From: an uncultured Methanobrevibacter sp.
GTDB lineage: Archaea; Methanobacteriota; Methanobacteria; Methanobacteriales; Methanobacteriaceae
Assembly (NCBI RefSeq): GCF_902784195.1
Contig: NZ_CACZTX010000004.1
Coordinates: 1 to 64,000 of the forward strand
DNA: 64,000 bases
Reading direction: 5' to 3'
A program made the translations under genes and the position numbers. Positions 48,523 to 58,119 of the stretch are shown here, one piece after another (the first letter of the stretch is position 1; every line of letters starts with the position of its first letter). The notes under the pieces were generated by a model. That model made no database searches. It was not told the origin of the DNA and saw only the letters and a program-made list of their open reading frames with translations.

Positions 48523-50169
48523 TTGAATAGTTTAGAGCTCTCTTCCATGTCTGATGAAGAATTGGCTTCATTGGATTTGGAAAATAAAACCTTTGGTGTA
48601 ATTGGTGTTTGTGGAGTTGTAGGAAACTTGGTTGCAAGAATCCTTATGGATAGAGGCTATTCTGTTGTTGGAACAGATATTTCATCTAAAGAGGATTGCA
48701 GATTCCACTCTTCATTTGAAGGCTATGACATAGAAATATTCTTCGGAGGTCATCCTGAAGAATTCTTTAGGAAAATAGATTTCATCGTTCCCCCTCCAAG
48801 CATGCCTAAGAATGCAAAGGTTTTAGATATGGCCTCTAATCAAGGCATTAAAATCATTGAGCTTGGAGACATTTTTAAGCTATTCACACCAGAAAAGCCT
48901 GTAATGTGCATAGGTGGAACCAATGGAAAGACCACTACAACAACTCTTTTAAAGCATATTGCATATTCTGCAGGCATCAATCCTTGTGAACATAATTTGA
49001 AAGGCATGCAAGGTAACAATGAATTCATCCCATCACTCCAAACAAGATTGAATGGTGATTTGGCTATTTTAGAGACAGGTACTGACGGCACACCAGGTGG
49101 CTTAAAGTCTATCATTGACTTGACCCATGCCAATTTTGGAATCTTGACAAACATTACAGTTGACCACTTGCAAGACCCTCACGAAAATGACGAAACAGAC
49201 TTCATTACAAGAAGCTTTTTAGAGTATGCTAAAGTCAAAGGAGAGCTTGTAAAAGGTATTGAAGAGAATGATGGTACCTTGATTTACAACAGTGATGATC
49301 CAACAATTGTAGGATTATTCAAGGAAATTGACTTTAAAGGTGATGCAATCAGCTTTGGTCTTGAAGATGAGCCATGCAGAGTTTCAACCAAGCCATGTTG
49401 GTGTGGCAGAGAAATTGAAATAAATGAGCTTATTTCCGGATGCGGAACATTTGAATGTGAATGTGGCATAAAGTATGAAAAGCCAATGTATTTGGCTAAA
49501 AACATTTCTCTAAATGACAGAACATTCACTCTTGAATCTCCTGAAGGAGAAACTGATTTCACCATTTCCCTTGATGGATTGCATAATGTTTACAATGCAG
49601 TTGGAGCAATCATTGCAGCTAGAAGATTCTTGAAGCTCTCCGATGAAGAGATTCAAAAAGGGCTTTTAAGCTTTAAGGGAACCGCTGGAAGAATGGAGAT
49701 AATGGGTAAAGTTGGAGATAAAACCATTATGGTTGATTATGCTCATAATCCCGCAGGTGTGGAAACAGTATTAAAGGAAATCACTAAAATCTATGGTGAT
49801 ACAACTGTTGTCATTACAGTAACTTCTGAGTCTGGTCATGAAGGAGACATTGAGATTTTAGAAAAGGCTTTGGATAATGTCAAATATATCGTTCCAGCAT
49901 CTCACGATTCAAGACTTGTTGTAGATGAATTATTGGCATCTGCAAAGGAAGGAAATGCTGATTTTGATTATGAAACTTTAGAGAAAACCTTTGTTTTCAC
50001 TGAAGATGCACCTGAGCAAGCTTCTAATTTTACTTTAGGAGCTAACCAAGAGCAAGTGGTTGAAGGTGTCAAGGCAGCTTTAAAAACTGATGCAAACATT
50101 GTTATAGCTATTGGTGAAGCTGCATTTAAATTCAATTCAGCTATTAGTGAATTATGCGATAAGGATTAA
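48523..50169 (+). CDS. Mur ligase family protein with MurT-like cysteine insertion
   Basis: A 548-residue ligase from a TTG start with AAGGTG upstream. Residues 20-125 are a Rossmann-like domain (FGVIGVCGVVGNLVARIL); residues 131-140 are the P-loop GGTNGKTTTT; the central domain has ITVDHLQDPH. Residues 285-320 hold an insertion with PCWCG and FECECG (two CxCG knuckles), like the zinc-ribbon insertion of bacterial MurT. The C domain has GTAGRMEIM and VDYAHNPAGVETVL. MurT works with a GatD glutaminase to amidate a wall peptide; no GatD is adjacent. A role in pseudomurein peptide assembly or amidation is inferred. Its stop lies in a hairpin terminator. Confidence 0.82.
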   Translation: MNSLELSSMSDEELASLDLENKTFGVIGVCGVVGNLVARILMDRGYSVVGTDISSKEDCRFHSSFEGYDIEIFFGGHPEEFFRKIDFIVPPPSMPKNAKVLDMASNQGIKIIELGDIFKLFTPEKPVMCIGGTNGKTTTTTLLKHIAYSAGINPCEHNLKGMQGNNEFIPSLQTRLNGDLAILETGTDGTPGGLKSIIDLTHANFGILTNITVDHLQDPHENDETDFITRSFLEYAKVKGELVKGIEENDGTLIYNSDDPTIVGLFKEIDFKGDAISFGLEDEPCRVSTKPCWCGREIEINELISGCGTFECECGIKYEKPMYLAKNISLNDRTFTLESPEGETDFTISLDGLHNVYNAVGAIIAARRFLKLSDEEIQKGLLSFKGTAGRMEIMGKVGDKTIMVDYAHNPAGVETVLKEITKIYGDTTVVITVTSESGHEGDIEILEKALDNVKYIVPASHDSRLVVDELLASAKEGNADFDYETLEKTFVFTEDAPEQASNFTLGANQEQVVEGVKAALKTDANIVIAIGEAAFKFNSAISELCDKD

Positions 50170-50196
50170 ATGCTTTTAATCCATTCTTTTTTTATT
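50163..50196 (+). terminator. Hairpin terminator spanning the stop of the second Mur ligase
   Basis: GGATTAAA pairs with TTTAATCC (8 bp, 4-nt loop); the stop codon lies in the left arm and a T-run follows. Confidence 0.78.
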
Positions 50197-50363
50197 TTAC
50201 TTTTAGTTTATTTTTATTCTTTGATTTTCTTTTATTATTTTTATTTTAATTCTTTTTTGATTTTACTTTTATTTTTGTTTTAAATCAAGATTATATTCAG
50301 TTGATTAATTTTCAACTGCTCTCTATAAATATTTAAATAATATCTAAATACATATATTATTTC

Positions 50364-52868
50364 ATGGTTACTTATATTGAACATCCTTTAATTAGGCCGA
50401 ATTCAGCAGAAGCCAGGATTTATCAACAGGTTTTAGCAGCAGATGTACTTAAGAATGGAAATACAATGATTGTAGCTCCAACAGCTTTAGGTAAGACAAT
50501 CATTGCAATACTCGTAGCTGCAGATAGGCTTCAGAAATTCAAAGGATCAAAAATTCTTATTTTAGCTCCAAGTAAACCATTAACCATACAGCACGAGGAA
50601 AATTTCAAGCACTTTTTAAACGTTCCTTGCACTTCAATTACTGGTGCTGTAAAGATAGATGAGAGGGAAAAACGATGGAAGGAATCCCAAGTTATTTGTG
50701 CAACACCACAAACCGTTGAATCAGACTTATTGAATGAAAGGTACAGTTTAGATGATGTTTCCCTAGTTGTTTTTGATGAATGTCACCATGCAGTAGGTTC
50801 CTACTCCTATGTTTACCTCGCTTCCAGATATGTCAAGGAATGTCAAAACCATCTTATTTTAGGGCTTACCGCTTCTCCAGGGCATGACAAGAACAAGATT
50901 AAGGAAGTTTGTGAAAACCTTTTCATTCAGGATATCACTATCAAGACTGAAGAAGACCCAGATGTAAAGCCATATTTCAATCCAATCAATATTGACTGGA
51001 TTAAGGTGGAAATGGGGCCTCGTCTTGAAAAGATTAGGGATTTGGTAAACAAGGCATTGAAGGTTCGTCTGAAAGGACTGAAGGATTTAGGAATCATCAA
51101 CACAGTGTCTGTAAATAAAAGGGATATATTGAAGGCAAGGTCTAAGGTTCAAAGGAGAATAGGCCAATCTGTAAATCCTCCTAAGGAATGTTTCCAGGCA
51201 ATATCCATTTTATCTGCTGTCATCAACTTGCAGCATGCATTAGGATTATTGGAAAGTCAGGGAGTAGCCCCATTCAATGATTATGTTGGAAGGCTCAGAA
51301 AGAAAACTACAAGAGCTGCGAAGAATATCCTGCTTGATCCAAACTTTTCAAAAGCGGTTTATCTTGCAAAAGAGGCAGAGGAATATGGACTCGAGCATCC
51401 TAAAATGAAAAAACTCATAGAGCTTCTTAAATTGGAATTAGGTTTGGATGGTCAAACAAGATTGAAATCTCTAAGGGAAGATGGCCAAAATGAGGACAGC
51501 CCTAAAATCATAGTGTTTACACAATTCAGAGATACTTTAGACATGATTCATGAAAGATGTGAGAAAGAAGGAATCAAAAGTGTCAGATTCTATGGTCAGG
51601 GAACCAGTGACGGAAAGAAAGGATTGACTCAAAAGGAACAGAAAAACATTATCAAATCATTTAAGACAGGAAATTATGATGTTTTGATTTCTACAAGTGT
51701 TGCAGAAGAGGGTATAGATATCCCTGCAGTTGATTTGGTTATTTTATATGAACCGGTTCCCTCTGAAATCCGTATGATTCAAAGAAGAGGAAGAACCGGA
51801 CGTAAATCCTCTGGTAGGATGAAGGTATTGATAACCAAAAAGACAATTGATGAAGGTTATTACTGGACCAGCGTTAGAAGGGAGTCTAGAATGAAGACAC
51901 AGCTTGCAACACAGGAAGCTATTGAAGAGTTAAAGCTCAATGCTGCTGAAAAGATTGAAGCTGAACGTACCGCTAAGGTCTTAGGCAAAAAGGAAAAATC
52001 AATTGTAGAGGAACCAGTCACTTCTGATATTGATGATTCATTGGAAGAGGAAGTCAGTGATGAGGACATCGAAGAAATCGATTTGGAAAATGAGAATGAA
52101 AGCAAGTTGAAAGAGATCAAGGAAAAGGAAGCTAAAGAGGAACAGGCTTTAGAGGATGCTATTTATGAAGAACTTACCAAAAGTCCTCAAAATCAGGAAT
52201 TAGTTGTTTATGTTGATACAAGAGAAGGAAACTCAAAAGTCATAAGGGCATTGGATACCATTGGCGTTAAGGTTAAAGTAAATACAATGGCTGTTGCAGA
52301 TTATCAAGTAAGTGAAGAGGTTGCGATAGAGAGAAAAACCGCTAAGGACTTTGTAGATTCCATTGTTGATAAGAGATTGTTCAAGCAGGCAAGAATGATG
52401 ATGGAAGAGTTTAAAAAGCCAATCATGATTCTTGAAGGAGATGATTTTTACTCAGGATTCATCAATCCGAATGCAATTAGAGGAGCCATGACATCAATTG
52501 CACTCGATTATGGCATCAGCATCATTCCAACAAGAACTGCAGAAGACACAGCTGCAATGCTTAAGAGAATTGCAATCAGAGAGCAAAAAGGTGAAAAGCG
52601 TAGCATTCAAATCAGAACAGAAAGAAAACCTCAAAACCTTTGGGAACAGCAATTGTTCATCATTGAATCATTGCCAAACATTGGGCCTGTTCATGCAAAA
52701 AGGTTATTGGAACATTTCGGTTCAGTCAAAGCGGTTTTGGAAGCTGATGAGAAAAAATTGCAGGAAGTTGAAGGAATCGGTAAGAAAACAGCCAAGAACA
52801 TTAGAGAAGTTGTTGAAGGCAAGTATCTCTACTTCAAAAAAGATGACAATCAAAAGAAACTTAAATAA
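50364..52868 (+). CDS. hef: Hef helicase/flap-fork nuclease
   Basis: An 834-residue archaeal XPF/FANCM-like protein. N-terminal superfamily 2 helicase: APTALGKT (motif I), DECHH (motif II), LTASPG (III), STSVAEEGIDIPAVDLVI and QRRGRTGR (V, VI). A charged linker (residues about 540-610) leads to the ERCC4 nuclease (VDTREGNSKVIRAL, EVAIERKTAKDFVDSI) and tandem helix-hairpin-helix motifs (LPNIGPVHAKRLLEHFGS, VEGIGKKTAKNIREV). It processes stalled replication forks. No ribosome site precedes ATG; TATAAATA about 35 bp upstream suggests a very short leader. Confidence 0.96.
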   Translation: MVTYIEHPLIRPNSAEARIYQQVLAADVLKNGNTMIVAPTALGKTIIAILVAADRLQKFKGSKILILAPSKPLTIQHEENFKHFLNVPCTSITGAVKIDEREKRWKESQVICATPQTVESDLLNERYSLDDVSLVVFDECHHAVGSYSYVYLASRYVKECQNHLILGLTASPGHDKNKIKEVCENLFIQDITIKTEEDPDVKPYFNPINIDWIKVEMGPRLEKIRDLVNKALKVRLKGLKDLGIINTVSVNKRDILKARSKVQRRIGQSVNPPKECFQAISILSAVINLQHALGLLESQGVAPFNDYVGRLRKKTTRAAKNILLDPNFSKAVYLAKEAEEYGLEHPKMKKLIELLKLELGLDGQTRLKSLREDGQNEDSPKIIVFTQFRDTLDMIHERCEKEGIKSVRFYGQGTSDGKKGLTQKEQKNIIKSFKTGNYDVLISTSVAEEGIDIPAVDLVILYEPVPSEIRMIQRRGRTGRKSSGRMKVLITKKTIDEGYYWTSVRRESRMKTQLATQEAIEELKLNAAEKIEAERTAKVLGKKEKSIVEEPVTSDIDDSLEEEVSDEDIEEIDLENENESKLKEIKEKEAKEEQALEDAIYEELTKSPQNQELVVYVDTREGNSKVIRALDTIGVKVKVNTMAVADYQVSEEVAIERKTAKDFVDSIVDKRLFKQARMMMEEFKKPIMILEGDDFYSGFINPNAIRGAMTSIALDYGISIIPTRTAEDTAAMLKRIAIREQKGEKRSIQIRTERKPQNLWEQQLFIIESLPNIGPVHAKRLLEHFGSVKAVLEADEKKLQEVEGIGKKTAKNIREVVEGKYLYFKKDDNQKKLK

Positions 52869-53112
52869 CTCTTAGGTTTCTTTATTTTTTCTATTTTTTT
52901 TAAATTTTTCTCATTTTAATTTTTTGCATGCTAGTTTAATTGATAAAAAAATTATTCTTATTTTAAATAATTATTAAATATAATAAATGCTAAAAATAAC
53001 TATTAGTTTAAAATACTATTATTTAAAAATTTAATAAAATAATTTTCATAACAATTTTTACATAATTTTTATTTTCAATTACTTTTACAAATTTCATTTA
53101 GATGGTGATTAT

Positions 53113-53844
53113 TTGAAGATTTTAATGGATGAAAGAGGAAAAAAATACTTAATCAAGGAAGATAGAGAGTTCCAAACTGATTTAGGTATTATTAAAAAAG
53201 AGCAAATGGAAAGAGCTACTATTGGTGATACAATAATCACTCATTTAAATAAGGAGTTTAAAGTCATTAAGCCAACTGTAAATGATTTCATTGACTTAAT
53301 GGACAGAAGATGTTCCATTCTTATCCAAAAGGATATTGGAACCGTTCTTGCTCGCACTGGACTTGGTTCCGGAGACAGAGTTATAGATGCAGGTACAGGT
53401 GCAGGAGCAATTGCATTGAACTTCGGAAATGTTGTTGGAGAAAAAGGTAAAGTCTTCACCTATGAGATAAGGGAGGACTTTGCGGAAGTCGCCAAAAAGA
53501 ACATTGATGATTTTGGAATAAAGAACATTGAAGTCAAAAACCAAAACATCAAGGATGGAATCGATGAAGAGGAAATAGATTTGGTTTTCCTAGACCTTCC
53601 AAAGCCATTTGAGATTTTTGAAGATGTTAAAAAGGCATTGCGGCTTGGAGGATGGTTAGCGGTTTATGCTCCATATATAGACCAAGCTGAAACAGCTTAT
53701 AGAATTGCAAAGAAATTAGGATTCAGAGATCTTACAATCCTTGAAACTCTTGAGAGAGAAATGGAAATAAGACCTCAAGGAACCAGACCAAAAACAAGAA
53801 TGGTTGGTCATAGCGGTTATTTGGTTTTTGCTAGAAAGCTTTAG
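53113..53844 (+). CDS. trmI: tRNA (adenine-N1)-methyltransferase TrmI
   Basis: A 243-residue SAM-dependent enzyme. The N-terminal beta domain (residues 1-80) is followed by the Rossmann fold with GDRVIDAGTGAGAIALNFGNVVG (motif I), FTYEIREDFAEVAKKNI, and VFLDLPKPFEIF (motif IV). It methylates A57/A58 of archaeal tRNA. It starts at TTG behind a perfect GGTGAT ribosome site. Length is normal for the family. It lies between hef and bioB without overlap. Confidence 0.94.
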   Translation: MKILMDERGKKYLIKEDREFQTDLGIIKKEQMERATIGDTIITHLNKEFKVIKPTVNDFIDLMDRRCSILIQKDIGTVLARTGLGSGDRVIDAGTGAGAIALNFGNVVGEKGKVFTYEIREDFAEVAKKNIDDFGIKNIEVKNQNIKDGIDEEEIDLVFLDLPKPFEIFEDVKKALRLGGWLAVYAPYIDQAETAYRIAKKLGFRDLTILETLEREMEIRPQGTRPKTRMVGHSGYLVFARKL

Positions 53845-53945
53845 GCAATTTTTTTCTAAATAAAATATTTTTTAATTTTAAGATTTATATTCTTATTAAT
53901 TATAACAGTTAATTTTTATAACAATTGTAATGTTTATGTGGTATC

Positions 53946-54926
53946 ATGTTTGATGTGAATGAGTTAAAAGACAAGGTGTTGAATGATTACAAAATCACTA
54001 AGGAAGATGCAATGAATCTCATTGATGTTCCATTGGAAGATTTGACAAGCGCAGCAAATGAAATAAGAAAGTCATTCTGTGGAAACAAATTCGATGCTTG
54101 TATGTTAATCAATGTAAAAAGCGGCAGATGCAGTGAAAACTGCAAGTTCTGTGCGCAATCAAATCATTATGATACGGATATAGAAACCTATCCGCTTCTA
54201 TCCAAAGATGAATTGAAGGAAAGGTCATTGGCTATTTACAATTCTGGATTCAAAAGGATATCCTATGTTGCTTCAGGCAGAAAAGTGACTCAAAAGGACT
54301 TTGAAATAATGTCTGAACTCATTGAAGAGTTGAAAGAGGAAAACAGTGATATTAAAATCTGCGTTTCATTAGGACTTTTAACAAAAGACCAGATTTCAAC
54401 ATTAAATGAAGTGGGTGTGGATAGAATCCATAATAATTTGGAAAGCTCAAGAAATTATTTCAAGGAAATCTGCACAACTCACTCATATGATGAAAAGCTT
54501 GACACTATAGAAATGATTCATGATGAAAACGTCATGATCTGCAGTGGAGGAATTTTTGGAATGGGTGAAAACTTTGAAGATAGGATTGACTTGGCACTTC
54601 AATTGAGAGAGTTTGGCGTCAAATCAATTCCAATAAATGTCTTGAACCCTATAAAGGGAACCCCTGTTGAAAACAATGAGATATTGTCCAATGATGAAAC
54701 CTGCAGGATAATTGCTATTTTCAGATTCATCAATCCAGATGCTTTTATTCGTATGGCTGGTGGAAGAGCGCTTTTAGGAGACAATGGTAGAAAGGCATTT
54801 GAGTCAGGTGCAAATGCTGGAATTTTAGGAAATATGCTAACCACTCAAGGTGTGGAATTGGATAATGACTTGAAACTTTTAGAAGAATTGGGTTTTGAAA
54901 TAACCTACTCAATAGATGGATTGTGA
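53946..54926 (+). CDS. bioB: Biotin synthase
   Basis: A 326-residue radical SAM enzyme inserting sulfur into dethiobiotin. GRCSENCKFCAQS is the CxxxCxxC cluster motif; NLESSRNYF, CSGGIFGMGE and INVLNPIKGTPVE follow in usual order; RMAGGRALLGDNGR near the end includes the [2Fe-2S] ligand Arg region. Length is normal. Its end overlaps the bioD start by 11 nt, so bioB and bioD are translationally coupled. Confidence 0.95.
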   Translation: MFDVNELKDKVLNDYKITKEDAMNLIDVPLEDLTSAANEIRKSFCGNKFDACMLINVKSGRCSENCKFCAQSNHYDTDIETYPLLSKDELKERSLAIYNSGFKRISYVASGRKVTQKDFEIMSELIEELKEENSDIKICVSLGLLTKDQISTLNEVGVDRIHNNLESSRNYFKEICTTHSYDEKLDTIEMIHDENVMICSGGIFGMGENFEDRIDLALQLREFGVKSIPINVLNPIKGTPVENNEILSNDETCRIIAIFRFINPDAFIRMAGGRALLGDNGRKAFESGANAGILGNMLTTQGVELDNDLKLLEELGFEITYSIDGL

Positions 54927-55629
54927 TACTTTGTCTAAAGGACTGTTTGTAATTGGAACTGGAACAGATATTGGGAAAACTTATGTCACCGGATTATTGC
55001 TCAAGTATATTCGTGACAATGGATATGATGCCACTTACTTTAAGGCAGCTCTAAGTGGTGCCATGAGGGATGAAAACGATAATCTAATTCCAGGAGATGC
55101 TGTAGAAGTATTGACAATGGCTGGTTTAGAGGAAGATACCGATTTCCTGGTTCCATACATTTATGAAACTGCGGTTTCACCACATCTTGCAAGTCAGATT
55201 GAAGGAAATCCTGTTGACTTAAGTGTAGTGAAAGATGCTTATGAAAAGGTATCCCAAAAATATGACTACATCGTGATGGAAGGAAGTGGAGGAATAGTTT
55301 GTCCTATACGTTACGAAGGAAAAGGTCATGAGAATAACATCATGCTTGAGGACATAATAAAGTATCTTGGCCTTGATGTTATACTCATTGCCGATGCTGG
55401 ACTTGGAACCATCAACTCAATTGTCACCACAGTTGAATATCTCAAAAACAGGAATGTTCATGTATGTGGAATCATCATGAATAATTACAAGGATGAACTT
55501 ATGGAAAATGACAATATCAAAATGGTTGAAGATCTTTGCAATGTTCCAGTTATAGCAAAAGTTTATCAAAATGATAAAAATTTACTGCCTAATGTAGATA
55601 CTAAAGAACTAATTTCATATTTCAAATAA
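54916..55629 (+). CDS. bioD: Dethiobiotin synthetase
   Basis: A 237-residue P-loop ATPase closing the ureido ring of dethiobiotin. FVIGTGTDIGKTYVTGLLLKY is the P-loop; YFKAALSG the substrate lysine segment; VMEGSGGIVCPI and LIADAGLGTINSIVTTVEYL the later motifs. It overlaps bioB and is followed by a weak hairpin and T-rich DNA. Confidence 0.94.
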   Translation: MDCDTLSKGLFVIGTGTDIGKTYVTGLLLKYIRDNGYDATYFKAALSGAMRDENDNLIPGDAVEVLTMAGLEEDTDFLVPYIYETAVSPHLASQIEGNPVDLSVVKDAYEKVSQKYDYIVMEGSGGIVCPIRYEGKGHENNIMLEDIIKYLGLDVILIADAGLGTINSIVTTVEYLKNRNVHVCGIIMNNYKDELMENDNIKMVEDLCNVPVIAKVYQNDKNLLPNVDTKELISYFK

Positions 55630-56014
55630 TACTATTAATTATATTGAAGATAGCTATAATTATTTTATAGTTTATCTTAATTTCTTTTTTTATTTTATAT
55701 TCTCTTTTAATTAAAATTGTACTTGTTTCTTATGCAAAAATTTTAATTAAATTTCCTATTAAATTTCAGTTCTTTTCATATCTTTCTAAATTTTTAAACT
55801 TGCTTAGTTTCTTTTTACCTTTATAATTTTTTTCACATGCTCTCAAACTTCATTTACATATACCTACTTATATCACAGATAATTGATTTCCTAACTATTC
55901 CAACTAAAATAATGTTAAAGTCAAAATCTCATAATCTTATATAATTCTAAAAGTTTAATGCATGCTATTATAAAAAAAATGATTAAAACGGGTTTTTCTT
56001 AGAAAAGGTTAAAT
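55630..56014. other. Terminator and AT-rich region between bioD and the esterase gene
   Basis: Near 55650-55675 GATA/CTATAA arms pair with TTATAG/TATC (bulged stem), followed by a T-rich run, a plausible bioBD terminator. The rest is T-rich without coding capacity. A TATA-like ATTATAAAAAAA lies at about 55968 in front of the esterase leader. Confidence 0.5.
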
Positions 56015-56056
56015 ATGAAATGGGAGCTATTATTATTACTTATGGTGGTATTATGA
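56015..56056 (+). CDS. Possible 13-residue hydrophobic leader peptide
   Basis: ATG behind AAAAGGTT reads MKWELLLLLMVVL and stops at TGA inside ATGA, overlapping the start codon of the esterase gene. The arrangement would couple translation of the two. It may be chance. Confidence 0.25.
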   Translation: MKWELLLLLMVVL

Positions 56057-57868
56057 AAAAATTACATAAACTTCTTGTAATTGCCATAATTATTCTACTA
56101 GTGATTGTAGGGGCTTTTTTCCTGATGGGCAGTTCAACGCCTATAGGTGATGGGCCTTCATATAATGCAAGTGTTTTAGCAAAATGACCTTTCAATAGAC
56201 ATGAATAATTGGCAATATGATGAAACAAATAATATTTATTATCAAATTGGACTTGTATACTGTATGAATCCGGAAGATACTGCTTATGAATCATGTGGTA
56301 TCTATGTTCCGGGAGAATACTTTGATGGAACAAAAAATTCAAATGGAACTTATACATGTAGTGTAAATGAAAATGCACAGGTGGGAAATTATACTGCGGG
56401 CTCTGCACCTATAGTTATGCCAGTAAACACGCCTGGCTATTCATCATGTGCAGCACCTACAAGCTACAATGCAGGTGAAGTTAAAGACTACACTGATGAG
56501 GGGTTCATCTATTTGGATGCTGGTTGCAGAGGAAGAGACAATGCAGAAGCGCCGGATGGTGTAGTTGACCTGAAAGCAGCTGTAAGCTATTACAGATTCA
56601 ATGGTGATGTATTACCTGGAGATGATGAGAAAATATTCACATTTGGCCATAGTGGAGGAGGAGCTCAATCTGCAATAATGGGGGCTTCCGGAAACAGTGA
56701 ATTATATAATCCGTATTTGGAGGATATTGGGGCTGCTATGGTTGATAAGGATGGAAATGCATTGTCAAATGCAATCTACGGTTCAATGTGCTGGTGTCCG
56801 ATAACCAATTTGGATACTGCTGATGGAGCATATGAATGGAACATGGGACAATATGCAAGAAGTTCAGATTCCTTTACTGCTGCATTAAGCTCTGATTTGG
56901 CAACAGAATATGCCAAATACATTAACGATTTGGGCTTAAAAGATCCGAATGGAAACACATTGACACTAGATGAAAGCGATAGTGGAATTTATGCCTCAGG
57001 CAGTTACTATGACTATATGTTAAGTGTTACTGAAGAGTCATTGAACAATTTCTTGAATGATACAACATTCCCTTACACTCCAAGTTCCAATGGCATGGGA
57101 GACATGCAATCTGGTGGGGCTCCTTCTGGTGAGGGTCCTTCTGGAAATGTGAGTGGTGGGGCTCTTTCTGGTGAGGGTCCTTCTGGAAATGTGAGTGGTG
57201 AAATTTCAAGTGAAAGCACTGATGCAGACTCTTCAACAAGTTATGAAACTGCACAGGACTATATAGATTCACTTAATGGAAACGAAACATGGATTGAATA
57301 TGATGCAAGTACAAACACAGCAAAGATCACTAGTTTGGAAGCTTTTGTAAAACATTGCAAAAACCCATCTAAATCTGTAGCTGCTTTTGATGATTTGGAA
57401 CGTTCTCAAGCTGAAAATGCATTGTTTGGTATTGATGCAAACAGTTCATCACATTTCGATAAAACATTATGTGATTTGCTTAACAATAATGGCGAATCTT
57501 ACTCCAAATACAGTGATTACTCATCTGATTATGCTAGCCAATATAAAAATGATTTGGCAGCAACAGATAGTTTAAACAATTCTATGGAAACCCGTGTAAA
57601 CATGTACAATCCAATGTATTACTTATGCGACTACTATGATGGGGCGGGAAGCTCTGATGTGGCTAACTATTGGAGAATCAATACAGGTATTGAACAGGGT
57701 GACACATCTCAATGTGTAGATGTCAACCTATATTTGGCAGTGTTAAATAAGGTTGGAAAAGATAACGTTGAGTTTTCAACTGTATGGGGCCAAGGACACA
57801 CCCAAGCTGAAAGAACTGGTGACTCCACCACCAATTTCATTAATTGGGTGAATAATTGCTTAAACTAA
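56053..57868 (+). pseudogene. Secreted tannase-like esterase with a +1 frameshift near the N-terminus
   Basis: The first frame (GGTGGT ribosome site, ATG) gives a membrane-anchor segment, MKKLHKLLVIAIIILLVIVG.., and stops at TGA after 44 codons, inside GCAAAATGACC. The next frame opens there and continues for about 560 residues (QNDLSIDMNNWQYDE..). One extra base explains the shift. The body is an alpha/beta hydrolase: FGHSGGGAQSAIMGASGN has the nucleophile Ser (codon at 56651); MCWCPITNLDTADGAYEWNM and the terminal VWGQGHTQAE resemble subtype B tannases, giving candidate acid and His residues. A Ser/Gly-rich repeat interrupts the middle. It may be a pseudogene, a sequencing error, or a programmed shift at AAA-TGA-C. 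Tannase assignment is moderate; esterase is firmer. Confidence 0.7.
57110..57193 (+). repeat. 42-bp tandem repeat inside the esterase gene
   Basis: Two copies of a 42-nt unit, one or two mismatches apart, encode GGAPSGEGPSGNVS-type 14-residue repeats in a flexible linker. It is GC-richer than its surroundings. Confidence 0.8.
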
Positions 57869-57872
57869 AATG

Positions 57873-57910
57873 AGTGGATATTTAGTTATCCACTTTTCAC
57901 TTTTTTTTAA
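57873..57910 (+). terminator. Hairpin terminator after the esterase gene
   Basis: AGTGGATA and TATCCACT form a perfect 8-bp stem, 6-nt loop, five bases after the stop and followed by long T-runs. Confidence 0.8.
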
Positions 57911-58074
57911 TTTTTTTTTTTACTTGTTTATACATTAATATAAACTTTATGCTAATTTTTATACAATATTCTTTAAACTAGTTAACTACTGAATAGCTAG
58001 TGGGATTACGATTTTTTAGGGGAATTTCAATTCAAATTTCAATTTTTTGATAATTTTAATTTCTTTTTAAATTA

Positions 58075-58098
58075 TACCTATAGTAAAACTTATAGGTA
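58075..58098. promoter_or_regulatory. Inverted repeat just upstream of the beta-helix gene
   Basis: TACCTATA and TATAGGTA (8 bp each) around an 8-nt spacer, ending 21 bp before the ATG and just before GGAG. A candidate operator or leader hairpin covering the ribosome site region. Confidence 0.45.
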
Positions 58099-58119
58099 AG
58101 TTTGGAGTTATTAATTCCT

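Noticed and set aside
57027-57272. Antisense frame with HQKEPHHSHFQKDP repeats
   Set aside because: It is only the complement of the 42-bp tandem repeat in the esterase gene.
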